Below the pieces are notes generated by a model. That model saw nothing but the letters and a program-made list of their open reading frames with translations. It searched no databases and was not told the origin of the DNA. Both the position numbers and the translations under genes were made by a program. From Alphaproteobacteria bacterium UBA6544 (GTDB taxonomy: Bacteria; Pseudomonadota; Alphaproteobacteria; UBA8366), in contig DJKK01000059.1 of the NCBI GenBank assembly GCA_002434595.1, forward strand, positions 1 to 21,259: 21,259 bases of DNA, written 5' to 3'. Positions 8,005-16,655 of the stretch are shown here, piece by piece (within the stretch, counting starts at the first letter, position 1; every line of letters starts with the position of its first letter).

Positions 8005-8037
8005 TTTATTTGATACCAGTCTATACCGGCTGGCAGA

Positions 8038-9063
8038 TCAACGGAACGGCGCAGCGTAAATAATGCCTCCGTTGGTCCAAAGGTTGTTAACGCCACGGTC
8101 GAGGCCAATCGCGGTCTTCGGGCCGATATGACGTTCATAAATCTCGCCATAATTGCCGACCGATTTAATAACGTTATAAGCCCAATCCTTTGAGAGGCCG
8201 AGCATGCTTCCGAAGTCGCCTTCAGTACCCAGGAGACGTTTGATCTCCGGATTTTCGGTACTTTTCATTTGGTCAACATTGGCTTGCGTGACACCCAATT
8301 CTTCGGCAACGACCAAAGCATTGCGAACCCAGCGCGCGATATCGCCCCAGACATTATCGCCATGACGGACGACCGGGCCGAGCGGCTCTTTCGAGACGAT
8401 CTCCGGAAGAATAACGTGTGCGTCTGGGTCTTTCAGGACAGAACGTTGGGCGGCAAGGCCGGAACGATCCGTTGTATAGACGTCGCAACGGTTGGCTGCA
8501 TAGGCTTGGCGTGCTTCCGTTGCGTCTTCGACAACGACAGACTTGAACTTCATCTTGTTCGTGCGGAAGAAGTCGGCGAGGTTCAACTCAGTGGTCGTAC
8601 CCGTTTGAATGCAAACCGACGCGTTGTTCAGCTCTTTCGCACTCTTAACGCCAAGATCCTTACGCGCAATAAAGCCTTGGCCGTCATAATAGGTGACACC
8701 CACGAACTCGAAACCAAGATTGACGTCACGCTTAAAGGTCCAGGTCGTGTTCCGAGAAAGAATGTCGATTTCACCGGATTGCAGCGCGGGGAATCGGGTT
8801 TTACCGGTCAACGGCTTGTAAGTGACTTTGTCCGGATTGCCGAGAACGGCGGCACTCATCGCGCGGCAGTAATCGACATCAAAACCTTTCCAAACACCCT
8901 TGTCATCTGGTGCCGAGAAACCCGCGAGACCGGTGTTCACACCGCAAATAAGTTGTCCGCGTTTTTTAACGGTTTCCATCGTTGAGCTTGCCGCAACGGC
9001 AGCGCTCGCCGTCACCGCTACAGCCGTGGCCGCGCCAAGCGCGGAAAGCATAAATCGTTTCAT
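8038..9063 (-). CDS. aapJ: General L-amino-acid ABC transporter, periplasmic binding protein
   Basis: A 341-residue solute-binding protein of the AapJ/BztA type. Residues 1-24 form a signal peptide (MKRFMLSALGAATAVAV, cleavage likely after AVA). The mature protein starts near ASSTMETVKKRGQLICGVNTG. Family wording includes GLAGFSAPDDKG, WKGFDVDYCRAM, TRFPALQSGEIDILSRNTTW, and TYYDGQGFIA. The start at 9063 is set by GGGAG upstream and by the signal peptide; a frame reaching 9177 would prefix 38 residues that spoil the export signal. It captures a broad range of L-amino acids in related bacteria (family knowledge). As first gene of the operon, it is followed by a strong hairpin that likely raises its expression relative to the permeases. 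Confidence 0.94.
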   Translation of the reverse strand: MKRFMLSALGAATAVAVTASAAVAASSTMETVKKRGQLICGVNTGLAGFSAPDDKGVWKGFDVDYCRAMSAAVLGNPDKVTYKPLTGKTRFPALQSGEIDILSRNTTWTFKRDVNLGFEFVGVTYYDGQGFIARKDLGVKSAKELNNASVCIQTGTTTELNLADFFRTNKMKFKSVVVEDATEARQAYAANRCDVYTTDRSGLAAQRSVLKDPDAHVILPEIVSKEPLGPVVRHGDNVWGDIARWVRNALVVAEELGVTQANVDQMKSTENPEIKRLLGTEGDFGSMLGLSKDWAYNVIKSVGNYGEIYERHIGPKTAIGLDRGVNNLWTNGGIIYAAPFR

Positions 9064-9086
9064 TTGAAACTCCCTGTATATTCCTC

Positions 9087-9103
9087 TCGTTCCTATCGAA
9101 CGA
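9087..9103 (-). promoter_or_regulatory. Inverted repeat upstream of aapJ
   Basis: TCGTTC-CTATC-GAACGA, a 6-bp perfect inverted repeat centred about 32 bp before the aapJ start in the 210-bp region divergent with the serine hydrolase gene. It could be an operator half-site pair or a leader hairpin. No known regulator motif is recognised. Confidence 0.25.
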
Positions 9104-9273
9104 TAATTCCCAATCAAAGTAACCATTGGTATCGCTTGTTCGCCCAAAAACGATAACACGCGTAATATTTTTCTCACAAGGCGTCTTGACCGGTCGACTT
9201 GATTCTTTCCGCGATTAGCCTACGACGTATTGCCGCACTAAAATAATTTAAAATTCATAGCGAGAGGCATGAC

Positions 9274-10392
9274 ATGAACGATCCCGCACCACGCCTCTGG
9301 GAAGACGAAAATTGGAAAATCGTCGACCCGGCGGACGTCGGCATGGACGCCGCAAGAATGACGGAAGCCATCGCCTTTCACAAAGACCAAGAATCTGACG
9401 CCGATCGCGATCTATCCAAAGGTCTCATGTCGGTCCTCGGCAATACGGAACCGCCGGAATGGGCCGTCGTCCTAGGGCCGACCCGGCCACGCGGCGATCC
9501 GAATGGTTTAATCCTGAGCCGCGGAAAATTAGTTGCAGAATGGGGCGATACGCAGCGGTCGGACATGACTTTCAGCGCCACCAAAAGTTATCTAGGCGTA
9601 ATTACCGGCGTTGCCGTCGAGAACGGCCTCATCAAGAGCATCGATGACCCGATGCGGGACTATGCGCTCGACGATGGGTTCGATTCTGATCAGAACAAGG
9701 ACATAACCTGGCGCCACCTTTTGCAGCAGGCGAGCGAATGGGAAGGAACCTTATTCGACAAACCGGATATGGTGGACCGCAACCGTTTCGTTGGCGCCGG
9801 TGCTGATAACTCCAAAAAGGGGACGCATCGCGATCTTAAAAGCCCGGGAGAGTACTACGAGTATAACGACGTCCGGGTAAACAGGCTCGCTCTATCGCTG
9901 ATGCAGGTCTTCCGCAAACCACTTCCGGAAGTTCTCAAAGAACACATCATGGATCCGATCGGCGCTAGCGATACATGGGAATGGCTTGGCTATGACAATG
10001 CATGGATGGAGATTGACGGCCGGCGCATGCAGTCGGTTCCCGGCGGCGGCCACTGGGGCGGCGGCCTATTTATCAGTAGCCGTGACCATGCGCGGGTCGG
10101 CTCGCTAATCCTCAATCGCGGACGGTGGCAACACCGACAAATTATTTCTGAGGATTGGATTGAAGAGATTTGTCGACCGTCGCCCTGCAACCCGAATTAT
10201 GGTTTCATGTGGTGGCTCAACACTGGACAGACATTGTTCCCGAGCGCCCCCAAAAGCAGCTTTTTCGCGCTTGGGGCCGGCCAGAATCTCGTTTGGCTGG
10301 ACCGCGAGCTCGATCTCGTGGCCGTGTTCCGCTGGATCAAGGAAAAGAGTACCGACGGTTTGATCAGTAAGGTGATGGCAGCCATCGACTAA
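9274..10392 (+). CDS. Serine hydrolase, beta-lactamase (class C-like) fold
   Basis: A 372-residue protein of the PF00144 beta-lactamase-related family. Ser101 and Lys104 form the SxxK motif (SATK). The tyrosine motif is Tyr197-Asn198-Asp199 in YYEYNDVR, and a GAGQN segment near the C-terminus stands where the KTG/HxG motif lies. GGGHWGGGLFIS is also typical. There is no signal peptide, so it is probably cytoplasmic; family members act as esterases, amide hydrolases or peptidases more often than as antibiotic lactamases. GAGAGG lies before the ATG at 9274. A DUF2336 gene follows 17 nt downstream, suggesting co-expression. The gene diverges from the transporter operon. Substrate unknown. Confidence 0.85.
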   Translation: MNDPAPRLWEDENWKIVDPADVGMDAARMTEAIAFHKDQESDADRDLSKGLMSVLGNTEPPEWAVVLGPTRPRGDPNGLILSRGKLVAEWGDTQRSDMTFSATKSYLGVITGVAVENGLIKSIDDPMRDYALDDGFDSDQNKDITWRHLLQQASEWEGTLFDKPDMVDRNRFVGAGADNSKKGTHRDLKSPGEYYEYNDVRVNRLALSLMQVFRKPLPEVLKEHIMDPIGASDTWEWLGYDNAWMEIDGRRMQSVPGGGHWGGGLFISSRDHARVGSLILNRGRWQHRQIISEDWIEEICRPSPCNPNYGFMWWLNTGQTLFPSAPKSSFFALGAGQNLVWLDRELDLVAVFRWIKEKSTDGLISKVMAAID

Positions 10393-10409
10393 TCGGACGA
10401 AGAACGAAG

Positions 10410-11702
10410 ATGCTTGGTTGGGTTCTAAGAAAACGGCGTCGCAAGAAGCGGACGAAAAAGCCGAAAGGCAAACGGCCGACATATGATAAAGCGAAGGTGA
10501 CCCTCGAGGAAGGCGGCGCCGCCGAGAGACGTGATCTCGCCATGCACGAGGACATGGAACCCGAAATTTTATACTATCTCGCCAACGACAAAGACCCTAT
10601 GGTCCGGCGCGAGATTGCGGATAATGATGGCACCCCGCTGCAAGCCGACATTATCCTAGCAAAAGACCCCGACGAAGAAGTCAGGAAGGAACTCGCGCAC
10701 AAGCTGGGCCGCCTACTGCCGGACATCTCCACCGACCAGCAGGATAAACTCTCTAAGATGGCGCTGGATATTCTTGAAACCCTGGCCCGAGACCAGATTC
10801 CAGAAGTTCGCGCTATCGTTTCGGATGAGATAAAGCATGCCCGAAACGTTCCAAAGAATGTCGTAAAACGTTTGGCCATGGATGCAGAGACAACTGTCTC
10901 TGCGCCTGTGCGAGAATACTCGCCGCTGCTCAGTGATCGCGATCTTTTGGAAATTGTCGCACTCGGCATTGAAAGCGGCGTCATGGGACCCATGACCTCT
11001 ATCGCGCGCCGCGAGGCGTTACCCGAAGAAGTCGTTGACGCAATTATCGAAAGCGGCGACGAGAATGCCATCCCAACGCTGCTTGAAAACAAAACTGCAG
11101 AGATAAGCGACAAGACGATCGACTTAATTGCCGTCGAAGCTGAAGGCCATGAGGAATGGCATGCGCCTTTGGTTGACCGCGGCAGTCTTCCGGTTCGCAC
11201 CGTGAAACGCATTGCGAGTTTCGTAAGTGCTGCATTGTTCGAACGCCTTATCGAGAATAACGATATTGGGGAGGAGGACGTCGAAGATATGCGCATGGAC
11301 GTCCGCAAGCGCATCGATTCCGACGAACTCCTCGAAGCGGAAGACGACAAAGCACGATCGAGGGCGATGGAGCGTGCGGATAAACTCTACAAGGAAGGGA
11401 AACTGAACGAGAAGATTATCTCCCAGGCAGTCGATGGTGCCGACAACCATTTCATGTATTGCGCAATCTCATATATGGCCGATCTGCCTTCCGAAGTGGT
11501 AGCCAAGATGCTCGGTTCCGGAAGCGGCAAGGCCGTGACCTCAATTTGCTGGAAAGCCGGCATGAGCATGCGGATGGCTGTATCTCTGCAACGCAAGGTC
11601 GCCCATATTCGGCCGAATTCCATGCTGCACCCGCGCAACGGCAACCAATTCCCTCTAACGGAAGACGACATGGAATGGCAAATTGAGTTCTATGCCAGCT
11701 AA
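10410..11702 (+). CDS. DUF2336 domain-containing protein
   Basis: A 430-residue, helix-rich, charged protein. It opens with a basic stretch (RKRRRKKRTKKPKGKR, residues 7-22). A run of HEAT-like helical pairs follows, for example LAMHEDMEPEILYYLANDKD, PMVRREIADNDGTP and DEEVRKELAHKLGRLLPDIS. The DUF2336 family is found mainly in Alphaproteobacteria and has no established general role; HEAT-like folds usually mediate protein-protein contacts. No transmembrane segment or signal peptide is visible. It lies 17 nt after the serine hydrolase gene, so the two are probably co-transcribed. The basic N-terminus could bind nucleic acid or acidic partners, which is speculation. Confidence 0.8.
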   Translation: MLGWVLRKRRRKKRTKKPKGKRPTYDKAKVTLEEGGAAERRDLAMHEDMEPEILYYLANDKDPMVRREIADNDGTPLQADIILAKDPDEEVRKELAHKLGRLLPDISTDQQDKLSKMALDILETLARDQIPEVRAIVSDEIKHARNVPKNVVKRLAMDAETTVSAPVREYSPLLSDRDLLEIVALGIESGVMGPMTSIARREALPEEVVDAIIESGDENAIPTLLENKTAEISDKTIDLIAVEAEGHEEWHAPLVDRGSLPVRTVKRIASFVSAALFERLIENNDIGEEDVEDMRMDVRKRIDSDELLEAEDDKARSRAMERADKLYKEGKLNEKIISQAVDGADNHFMYCAISYMADLPSEVVAKMLGSGSGKAVTSICWKAGMSMRMAVSLQRKVAHIRPNSMLHPRNGNQFPLTEDDMEWQIEFYAS

Positions 11703-12035
11703 TTGCGCTGGCGTGGCAGAAGACACCTGACCCGAAATGTTGCACCTGGCATCCTATTTTCTTTTCCGTCCCTGATTCTGAGAAAATCGCAACTTGGCCC
11801 GTACAATTTTCACTCTCATCGCACTAAATGTATCGGCGCTGTCGATAAAATGCCCACGTCATGGTGAGAGCCGCATTTTGGCAACTTGTCAGCAAACTAT
11901 CTGGCCGTTCCATCGAGGGAACGTTTGCCGGCAGCGACTATTAAGCGCGGCCGCAACCGTGAGCCCGATGGCGCCCGCTGGATTTCACCTATATATACCT
12001 TTGTTTCAGAAAGATTGTTGATAACGGAGGTTCAC
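11703..12035 (+). other. Leader/intergenic region before the CoA-transferase gene
   Basis: About 333 bp without a recognisable gene. The frame of the CoA-transferase stays open upstream to an ATG at 11886, but those 50 residues resemble nothing in the family and the true start is at 12036. I see no convincing terminator for the DUF2336 gene and no riboswitch class that I recognise. The last 35 bp carry the GGAGG site. Confidence 0.5.
12026..12030 (+). promoter_or_regulatory. Ribosome binding site selecting a TTG start
   Basis: GGAGG five bases before TTG at 12036. It is the only strong site near the family-consistent N-terminus of the CoA-transferase. Confidence 0.75.
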
Positions 12036-13235
12036 TTGAGCGAGGAAAACGGAGCGCCGCTGCCGCTTGACGGCATACGCGTGGTTGAGTTTTGCCAAAC
12101 CATCATGGGACCTTCTTGTGGTCTGGTATTAGCGGACCTTGGCGCGGACCTTATCAAGGTCGAACCTGCTCCTGGTGGCGATAAGACGCGTAAACTTTCC
12201 GGATTTGGCGCCGGTTTTTACGCTGCATTCAACAGAAACAAGCGCGGCGTCGCCATCGACGTAAAGAGCCATGCCGGCCGCGAAGTCGCCCAGACACTCA
12301 TCGAGAGCGCCGATGTTGTTATCGAGAACTATGCACCCGGCACGATGGACCGTCTCGGCATTGGCTACGAAGAAATGTCGAAAAGAAACCCGGGGTTAAT
12401 CTTCTGCTCGCTCAAGGGGTTTCTTTCTGGACCGTACGAAAACCGACTAGCCCTCGACGAAGTAGTTCAATTTATGGGTGGCCTCGCCTACATGACGGGG
12501 CCCGTTGGCCAACCGCTAAGGGCCGGCTCGTCTGTCATCGATATTATGGGTGGCACCTACGGCGTGATTGGTGTCCTCTGTGCGCTTCGTGATCGAGACC
12601 GAACAGGCAAAGGGCAAATGGTAAAAGGTGCGCTTTTTGAATCTGTATCTTTGCTGATGATGCAGCACATGGCGGGCGGTGCGCTGCTGGAAAAACCGGT
12701 GCCACCCATGACCTCACGACAACGCGCATGGTGTGTGTACGAATGTTTCGAGACAAAAGAGGGTGATCAGATATTTATCGGCATCACCAGCGACAATCAC
12801 TGGGAGCGCTTCTGTAAGCGCTTCGGGCACGAAGACCTACTCGCGGACCCTAAGCTAAAAACCAACGAGGATCGCGTCGCGAATCCTGACCGCGTCCGAC
12901 CACCGGTCGCCGTTGCCTGCAAGGCGCATACGAAAGCCGAGATGTGCGCGATCGCCGAGGAAATCGGCATTCCCTTTGCGCCAGTGGCGACGACGGAAGA
13001 TCTCTACGATGATCCGCAGCTTAACGCCGGGGGGCGTATGTGTGAGACGATCCTGCCCAATGGCAAATCGGTGAAACTGCCGCGCATTCCAGTCGAAGTG
13101 GGAGATCATCAATTCGAATTGCGCCGGCAACCTCCCGAAATTGGCGAGCACACGCGCGAAGTGCTTGCGGAACTCGGTTACGATGAGAACGATGTCACGA
13201 CGCTGGAAGAAAGCGGCGCAGTGAAATCACGTTAA
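12036..13235 (+). CDS. Class III CoA-transferase (CaiB/BaiF, formyl-CoA transferase family)
   Basis: A 399-residue enzyme that moves CoA between carboxylic acids. It opens with LPLDGIRVVEFCQTIMGPS, followed by LADLGADLIKVEP and FNRNKRGVAIDVK, all standard for the family. The catalytic aspartate is Asp169 in SSVIDIMGGTYG, the same number as in formyl-CoA transferase. The start is TTG at 12036, chosen because GGAGG is ideally spaced and the family N-terminus begins there; an upstream ATG at 11886 would add 50 unrelated residues. The stop at 13233-13235 overlaps the end of the opposing hydrolase gene by 9 bp. No acyl-CoA dehydrogenase or hydratase is next to it, so the acid is unknown. Probably cytoplasmic and dimeric, as in the family. 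Confidence 0.92.
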   Translation: MSEENGAPLPLDGIRVVEFCQTIMGPSCGLVLADLGADLIKVEPAPGGDKTRKLSGFGAGFYAAFNRNKRGVAIDVKSHAGREVAQTLIESADVVIENYAPGTMDRLGIGYEEMSKRNPGLIFCSLKGFLSGPYENRLALDEVVQFMGGLAYMTGPVGQPLRAGSSVIDIMGGTYGVIGVLCALRDRDRTGKGQMVKGALFESVSLLMMQHMAGGALLEKPVPPMTSRQRAWCVYECFETKEGDQIFIGITSDNHWERFCKRFGHEDLLADPKLKTNEDRVANPDRVRPPVAVACKAHTKAEMCAIAEEIGIPFAPVATTEDLYDDPQLNAGGRMCETILPNGKSVKLPRIPVEVGDHQFELRRQPPEIGEHTREVLAELGYDENDVTTLEESGAVKSR

Positions 13236-14408
13236 AGCGCCGTATACCAACGGACGAAGATCACTTCGAATCGTGTAGGTGCGTGACGGCATGAACTGCG
13301 TGAAGAATATCACGATCAGATCAATCGCGGGATCGAGCCAGAAATAGGTACTTGCAGCGCCCGACCAGCCGTACATCCCCGTATTCCCGTATCCGACACG
13401 CTCAGGATCGAGAACGACTGAGAAGCCTAGACCAAAACCCATACCTCGCCAATCCAGCCCGCCGAAATTGGCGGCATCCATATCTGCCATATCACCATCT
13501 AAGTGATTTTGAATCATCAAATCGACTGTCTCCGGTTTAAGGATTTGAATGCTCTCAAACGTCCCTCGGTTCCGGAGCATGCGGCAAAACCGTAAGTAAT
13601 CGTCCATCGTGGACAGGAGGCCGCCGTTGCCAGATTTATAATCCGGCACGACGAGATATCGGCTTTCGCTTGGTGTATCGATCGGATAGATGGGCCCACT
13701 TGCATCCCGCGAGTAATTGGCCGCGAAGCGCGGGATTTTATCCTGAGGCAAATAAAATTGGGTATCCACCATGCCAAGCGGACCTAACAACTCATCCTGC
13801 AGGAACGCGTCGAACGTCCTACCATCAATCACCTCAACCAGACGCCCTACGGCATCGGTCGCCATGCTATATTCCCAACGCGTTCCCGGCTCGAACAAAA
13901 GAGGCAGTTCGCCAAGTTTGTCGATAACCTTCGCCAATGTTCCTTCGCTGCGTGAGCCGTTGACACCCTGCGATACGTATGTTTCCCGCAAGGGGTGCTC
14001 AGAGAAGACCGGCAGGATCAAACCTGACGTGTGATTCAGCAATTGGCGAATAGTGATGCGTCCCGCAGCAGGCGTATGGAACCCGGCGGGATCGTAGATC
14101 CTCATGCCGTAAAATGCCGGGAGAAATCTTTCGACCGGGTCATCCAGGTCGAACCGCCCCCTGTCGAATAGCATCATCAGGGCGACGCTGGCCACTGGTT
14201 TGGTCATCGAGTAAACGCGGAAAATCGTGTCACGTGCGATCGGCCTGCGGGTCTCCAAATCCTGAACACCTTTGAAGGCCGTGTAGAGTTCGTCCCCGCC
14301 GCGCCACACGATCATCGAGCACCCAGCAATCTTTCCCGAATCGATGTAGTCTTCAATGTACCGCTCAATGCGAATGCGGCCGGACTCCGATATACGTGTG
14401 ACTGCCAT
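13227..14408 (-). CDS. Serine hydrolase, beta-lactamase/esterase EstB-like
   Basis: A 393-residue PF00144 protein. Numbered from the ATG at 14408, the nucleophile motif is Ser67-Met-Thr-Lys70 (SMTK), and the tyrosine is Tyr180 in RWEYSMATD, close to the Ser75/Lys78/Tyr181 pattern of EstB-type esterases. The C-terminal motif is GWSGAAST. RITIRQLLNHTSGL and PGTRWEYS are standard family wording. There is no export signal. A GTG at 14426 is an alternative start adding six residues, but its AAGG is too close. The gene is tail-to-tail with the CoA-transferase (9-bp overlap) and divergent from the aminotransferase set. Esterase or amidase activity is likely; substrate unknown. It is clearly different from the serine hydrolase at 9274, so this is not a recent duplication. 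Confidence 0.85.
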   Translation of the reverse strand: MAVTRISESGRIRIERYIEDYIDSGKIAGCSMIVWRGGDELYTAFKGVQDLETRRPIARDTIFRVYSMTKPVASVALMMLFDRGRFDLDDPVERFLPAFYGMRIYDPAGFHTPAAGRITIRQLLNHTSGLILPVFSEHPLRETYVSQGVNGSRSEGTLAKVIDKLGELPLLFEPGTRWEYSMATDAVGRLVEVIDGRTFDAFLQDELLGPLGMVDTQFYLPQDKIPRFAANYSRDASGPIYPIDTPSESRYLVVPDYKSGNGGLLSTMDDYLRFCRMLRNRGTFESIQILKPETVDLMIQNHLDGDMADMDAANFGGLDWRGMGFGLGFSVVLDPERVGYGNTGMYGWSGAASTYFWLDPAIDLIVIFFTQFMPSRTYTIRSDLRPLVYGALT

Positions 14409-14562
14409 AGCAACCCGCTCTTCCACTGCCTTGCGAACTTAGTGCGCGCGGCATCGGAGGCCAAATCGTTTGATCGGAACGTGAAGCGTGTTGGCGAGAA
14501 CGCAGAAGGCAATAGGTTTATGTTATCGCAAGCAGCTCAAACCGCATTCGAGGAGTTGGGAG

Positions 14563-15945
14563 ATGAATGACGCCTTCGATTTTTCCAACCGCCATAAGGA
14601 CCTGATGGCGCGTGACGAAGAGTATGTCTTGGGGTGGCGGTTCGAACCTCGAATTATATTTGAACGAGGCGCCGGCATTCAGCTCTTCGATATTGATGGG
14701 AATACCTACTATGACCTGAGCTCTGGAATGATGAGCCTGACGCTCGGACACGCGCATCCGGAATTGGTCGAAACAATCCGGGATATGGCGGATCGTTTCG
14801 TGCATCAATCATCCTGGTACACCAATCCCTGGGCCATCGAATTCGCGGAACTCCTGGCAACTACGCTTCCGGGCGACCTTAAGGTCACAAATTTTGCGGT
14901 CACCGGTTCCGAGGCGAACGAAATTGCCATGCGCATGGCTCTCGGCGCCACGGACGGTTTCGACATCTGTTCGATGGTGCGCGGTCTGCACGGCGGTTCG
15001 CTTGCAGCAGAGGCAATCACCTCGGTCGGCGGTGCACGACGACGTGGTCTCGGTCCGTTATCAATCCCCGCTCGCTCCAATTGTATCGTTCCCGCGTTCT
15101 ATTATCGGGCACCTGTCGACGATTCGGATCAGTGGGATGAGATTAGTCTTCGCATGACCGAGGAGCTAATCGAGTACACAACATCGCAAGAGGTTGCCGC
15201 GCTGATGCTTGAGCCTATCGCTGTACCGGGCGGTATGATCGTGCCATCCGAGCGCTGGTTGAAAGGCATTCGTGATATTGCAGACCGCTGGGGTGCGCTT
15301 CTGATATTTGATGAGTGTCAGCTTGCTCCCGCCCGTCTCGGCACATTCTGGGGGTTCGAGCCTTATGATGTCGTGCCGGACATCGTGACATTCGGTAAAG
15401 GGCTCTCCGCCGGTTTCGCCTTTTGCGGAACTGTAACGACACCAGAGATCGCGGAACGGACACGTGGCACCAAGGGTCTTCCCTGGGCCGGAACCTATCC
15501 ACAAGATCCACTCCCGGCAGCCGTTGCGCTCAAGCAATTGCAGGTCGTACTGCGTGACGACCTTGCCGGACATGCCGCGAAAGCCGGGGCCTATTTGGAA
15601 ACGCGGCTCGCAGAACTTACTGATAAGTATGAAAACATCGGCGATATTCGAGGACGCGGCCTATACCGTATGATGGATATCGTAACGGATCGCGTGTCCA
15701 AGGAACCCGACCCCGAATTGGGTGAAGCAATTCGCTATCACGCCCTTGCTGAAGGCGTCGTGATGATCGTGGTCAAGAACTATGCGCGCATCTGCCCACC
15801 GACCATCGTTACCGAGGCAGAGCTCGACGATATCGTTGGCAGGCTCGATACCGCCATCGCCCGCGCCGTTCGCGGCGACCCGGTACCGACAAATATTTCC
15901 ACCTCAAGTTCCCTTGCGACAAACAATTCTGCGAAACGGAATTGA
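14563..15945 (+). CDS. PLP class III aminotransferase, 2,2-dialkylglycine-decarboxylase-like
   Basis: A 460-residue fold-type I PLP enzyme. The PLP lysine is Lys279 in TFGKGLSAG. Asp250 and Gln253 in FDECQ contact the ring, and TGSEANE (114-120) binds the phosphate. The closest wording I know is Burkholderia dialkylglycine decarboxylase: LGHAHPELV, DPLPAAV, IGDIRGRGL and the KEP segment all match. Two residues central to that enzyme differ. The SGQMS glutamine (Gln52) is Met56 here, and the SWHGMT tryptophan (Trp138) is Leu142. This points to a plain aminotransferase or another decarboxylating specificity. The start at 14563 follows GAGGAG and begins with the family N-terminus. The stop TGA overlaps the ATG of a HAD phosphatase gene. 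The last about 20 residues are a Ser/Thr/Asn-rich tail. Confidence 0.88.
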   Translation: MNDAFDFSNRHKDLMARDEEYVLGWRFEPRIIFERGAGIQLFDIDGNTYYDLSSGMMSLTLGHAHPELVETIRDMADRFVHQSSWYTNPWAIEFAELLATTLPGDLKVTNFAVTGSEANEIAMRMALGATDGFDICSMVRGLHGGSLAAEAITSVGGARRRGLGPLSIPARSNCIVPAFYYRAPVDDSDQWDEISLRMTEELIEYTTSQEVAALMLEPIAVPGGMIVPSERWLKGIRDIADRWGALLIFDECQLAPARLGTFWGFEPYDVVPDIVTFGKGLSAGFAFCGTVTTPEIAERTRGTKGLPWAGTYPQDPLPAAVALKQLQVVLRDDLAGHAAKAGAYLETRLAELTDKYENIGDIRGRGLYRMMDIVTDRVSKEPDPELGEAIRYHALAEGVVMIVVKNYARICPPTIVTEAELDDIVGRLDTAIARAVRGDPVPTNISTSSSLATNNSAKRN

Positions 15946-16601
15946 TGACGGCGATAATCTTCGACTGTGACGGCGTACTCGTCGACAGCGAGGTACTGGC
16001 ATTAGAAATCGAATTGAAAAGCCTGACGGAAATCGGGTTGGCGTTCGACCTCAGTGCATACCAGAAACGCCACTTGGGAACGACGTCGACGGAGTTCTTC
16101 CGCGAGGTCGAAGCGGATTACCGAGCCAAATTCGATGCGCCACTACCCTCTGATTTCCGTCTAAAGATTCGAGACCGCTATCGCGAGGCCTTCGCGACGC
16201 GCCTGCGTGCAATCCCCGGTGTTCACGATACTCTTGCGTCTCTTCATGCAATGCTTGCGGTCGCCTCCGGATCATCACCTGAAAGTCTGGTACAAAAACT
16301 TCATCAGACTGGCTTATCCGAATATTTCGGCCAACACGTATATTCCTCGCATCAGGTTGAACGGGGTAAGCCTGCGCCCGACCTGTTTCTCTTTACAGCA
16401 GAATCGTTGGGTGTCAGGCCAGAGGCCTGCACAGTTATCGAGGACAGCGCGAAGGGGATAAAGGCAGCCGTGTCCGCAAACATGCGCGCTATTGGCTTTA
16501 CTGGTGGCGGGCATTGCGGACCGGGACACGCCGAAAGCCTTCTTGCAGAAGGCGCAAACGCCGTCGTCAAACATATGCGTGATTTGCGTAATGTTGTTTG
16601 A
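15945..16601 (+). CDS. HAD-superfamily hydrolase (beta-phosphoglucomutase/phosphatase-like)
   Basis: A 218-residue HAD protein with all four motifs. Motif I is Asp7-x-Asp9 in FDCDGVLVDSE, motif II is Ser108 in VASGSS, motif III is Lys142 in GKPAPD, and motif IV is Glu166-Asp167 in VIEDSAKGI. An alpha-helical cap lies between about residues 15 and 90. It fits small-molecule phosphatases and phosphomutases; the substrate cannot be read from the sequence. The ATG shares a base with the aminotransferase stop (TGATG), showing coupled translation and arguing for a shared pathway. A TTG one codon earlier is an unneeded alternative. A ketopantoate-reductase-like gene follows after 54 bp. Confidence 0.9.
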   Translation: MTAIIFDCDGVLVDSEVLALEIELKSLTEIGLAFDLSAYQKRHLGTTSTEFFREVEADYRAKFDAPLPSDFRLKIRDRYREAFATRLRAIPGVHDTLASLHAMLAVASGSSPESLVQKLHQTGLSEYFGQHVYSSHQVERGKPAPDLFLFTAESLGVRPEACTVIEDSAKGIKAAVSANMRAIGFTGGGHCGPGHAESLLAEGANAVVKHMRDLRNVV

Positions 16602-16655
16602 CATTCCGCCCGCATCACCCGCATACCCGGCTCTATCAAAATTACGGAGCATACC

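Noticed and set aside
8269..8985. 238-codon plus-strand frame
   Set aside because: Antisense to the binding-protein gene, which has a signal peptide and full family wording.
9063..9177. Longer start for the binding protein
   Set aside because: It would place 38 residues before a clear signal peptide; GGGAG marks the ATG at 9063.
9274..10392. Antibiotic resistance beta-lactamase
   Set aside because: The SxxK fold is shared by esterases and peptidases; there is no export signal and no class C KTG motif, so a resistance role is not supported. The same holds for 13227-14408.
10574..11350. 258-codon Ser/Arg-rich minus frame
   Set aside because: Antisense shadow of the DUF2336 gene; the Ser-rich composition is what reverse reading of its acidic codons gives.
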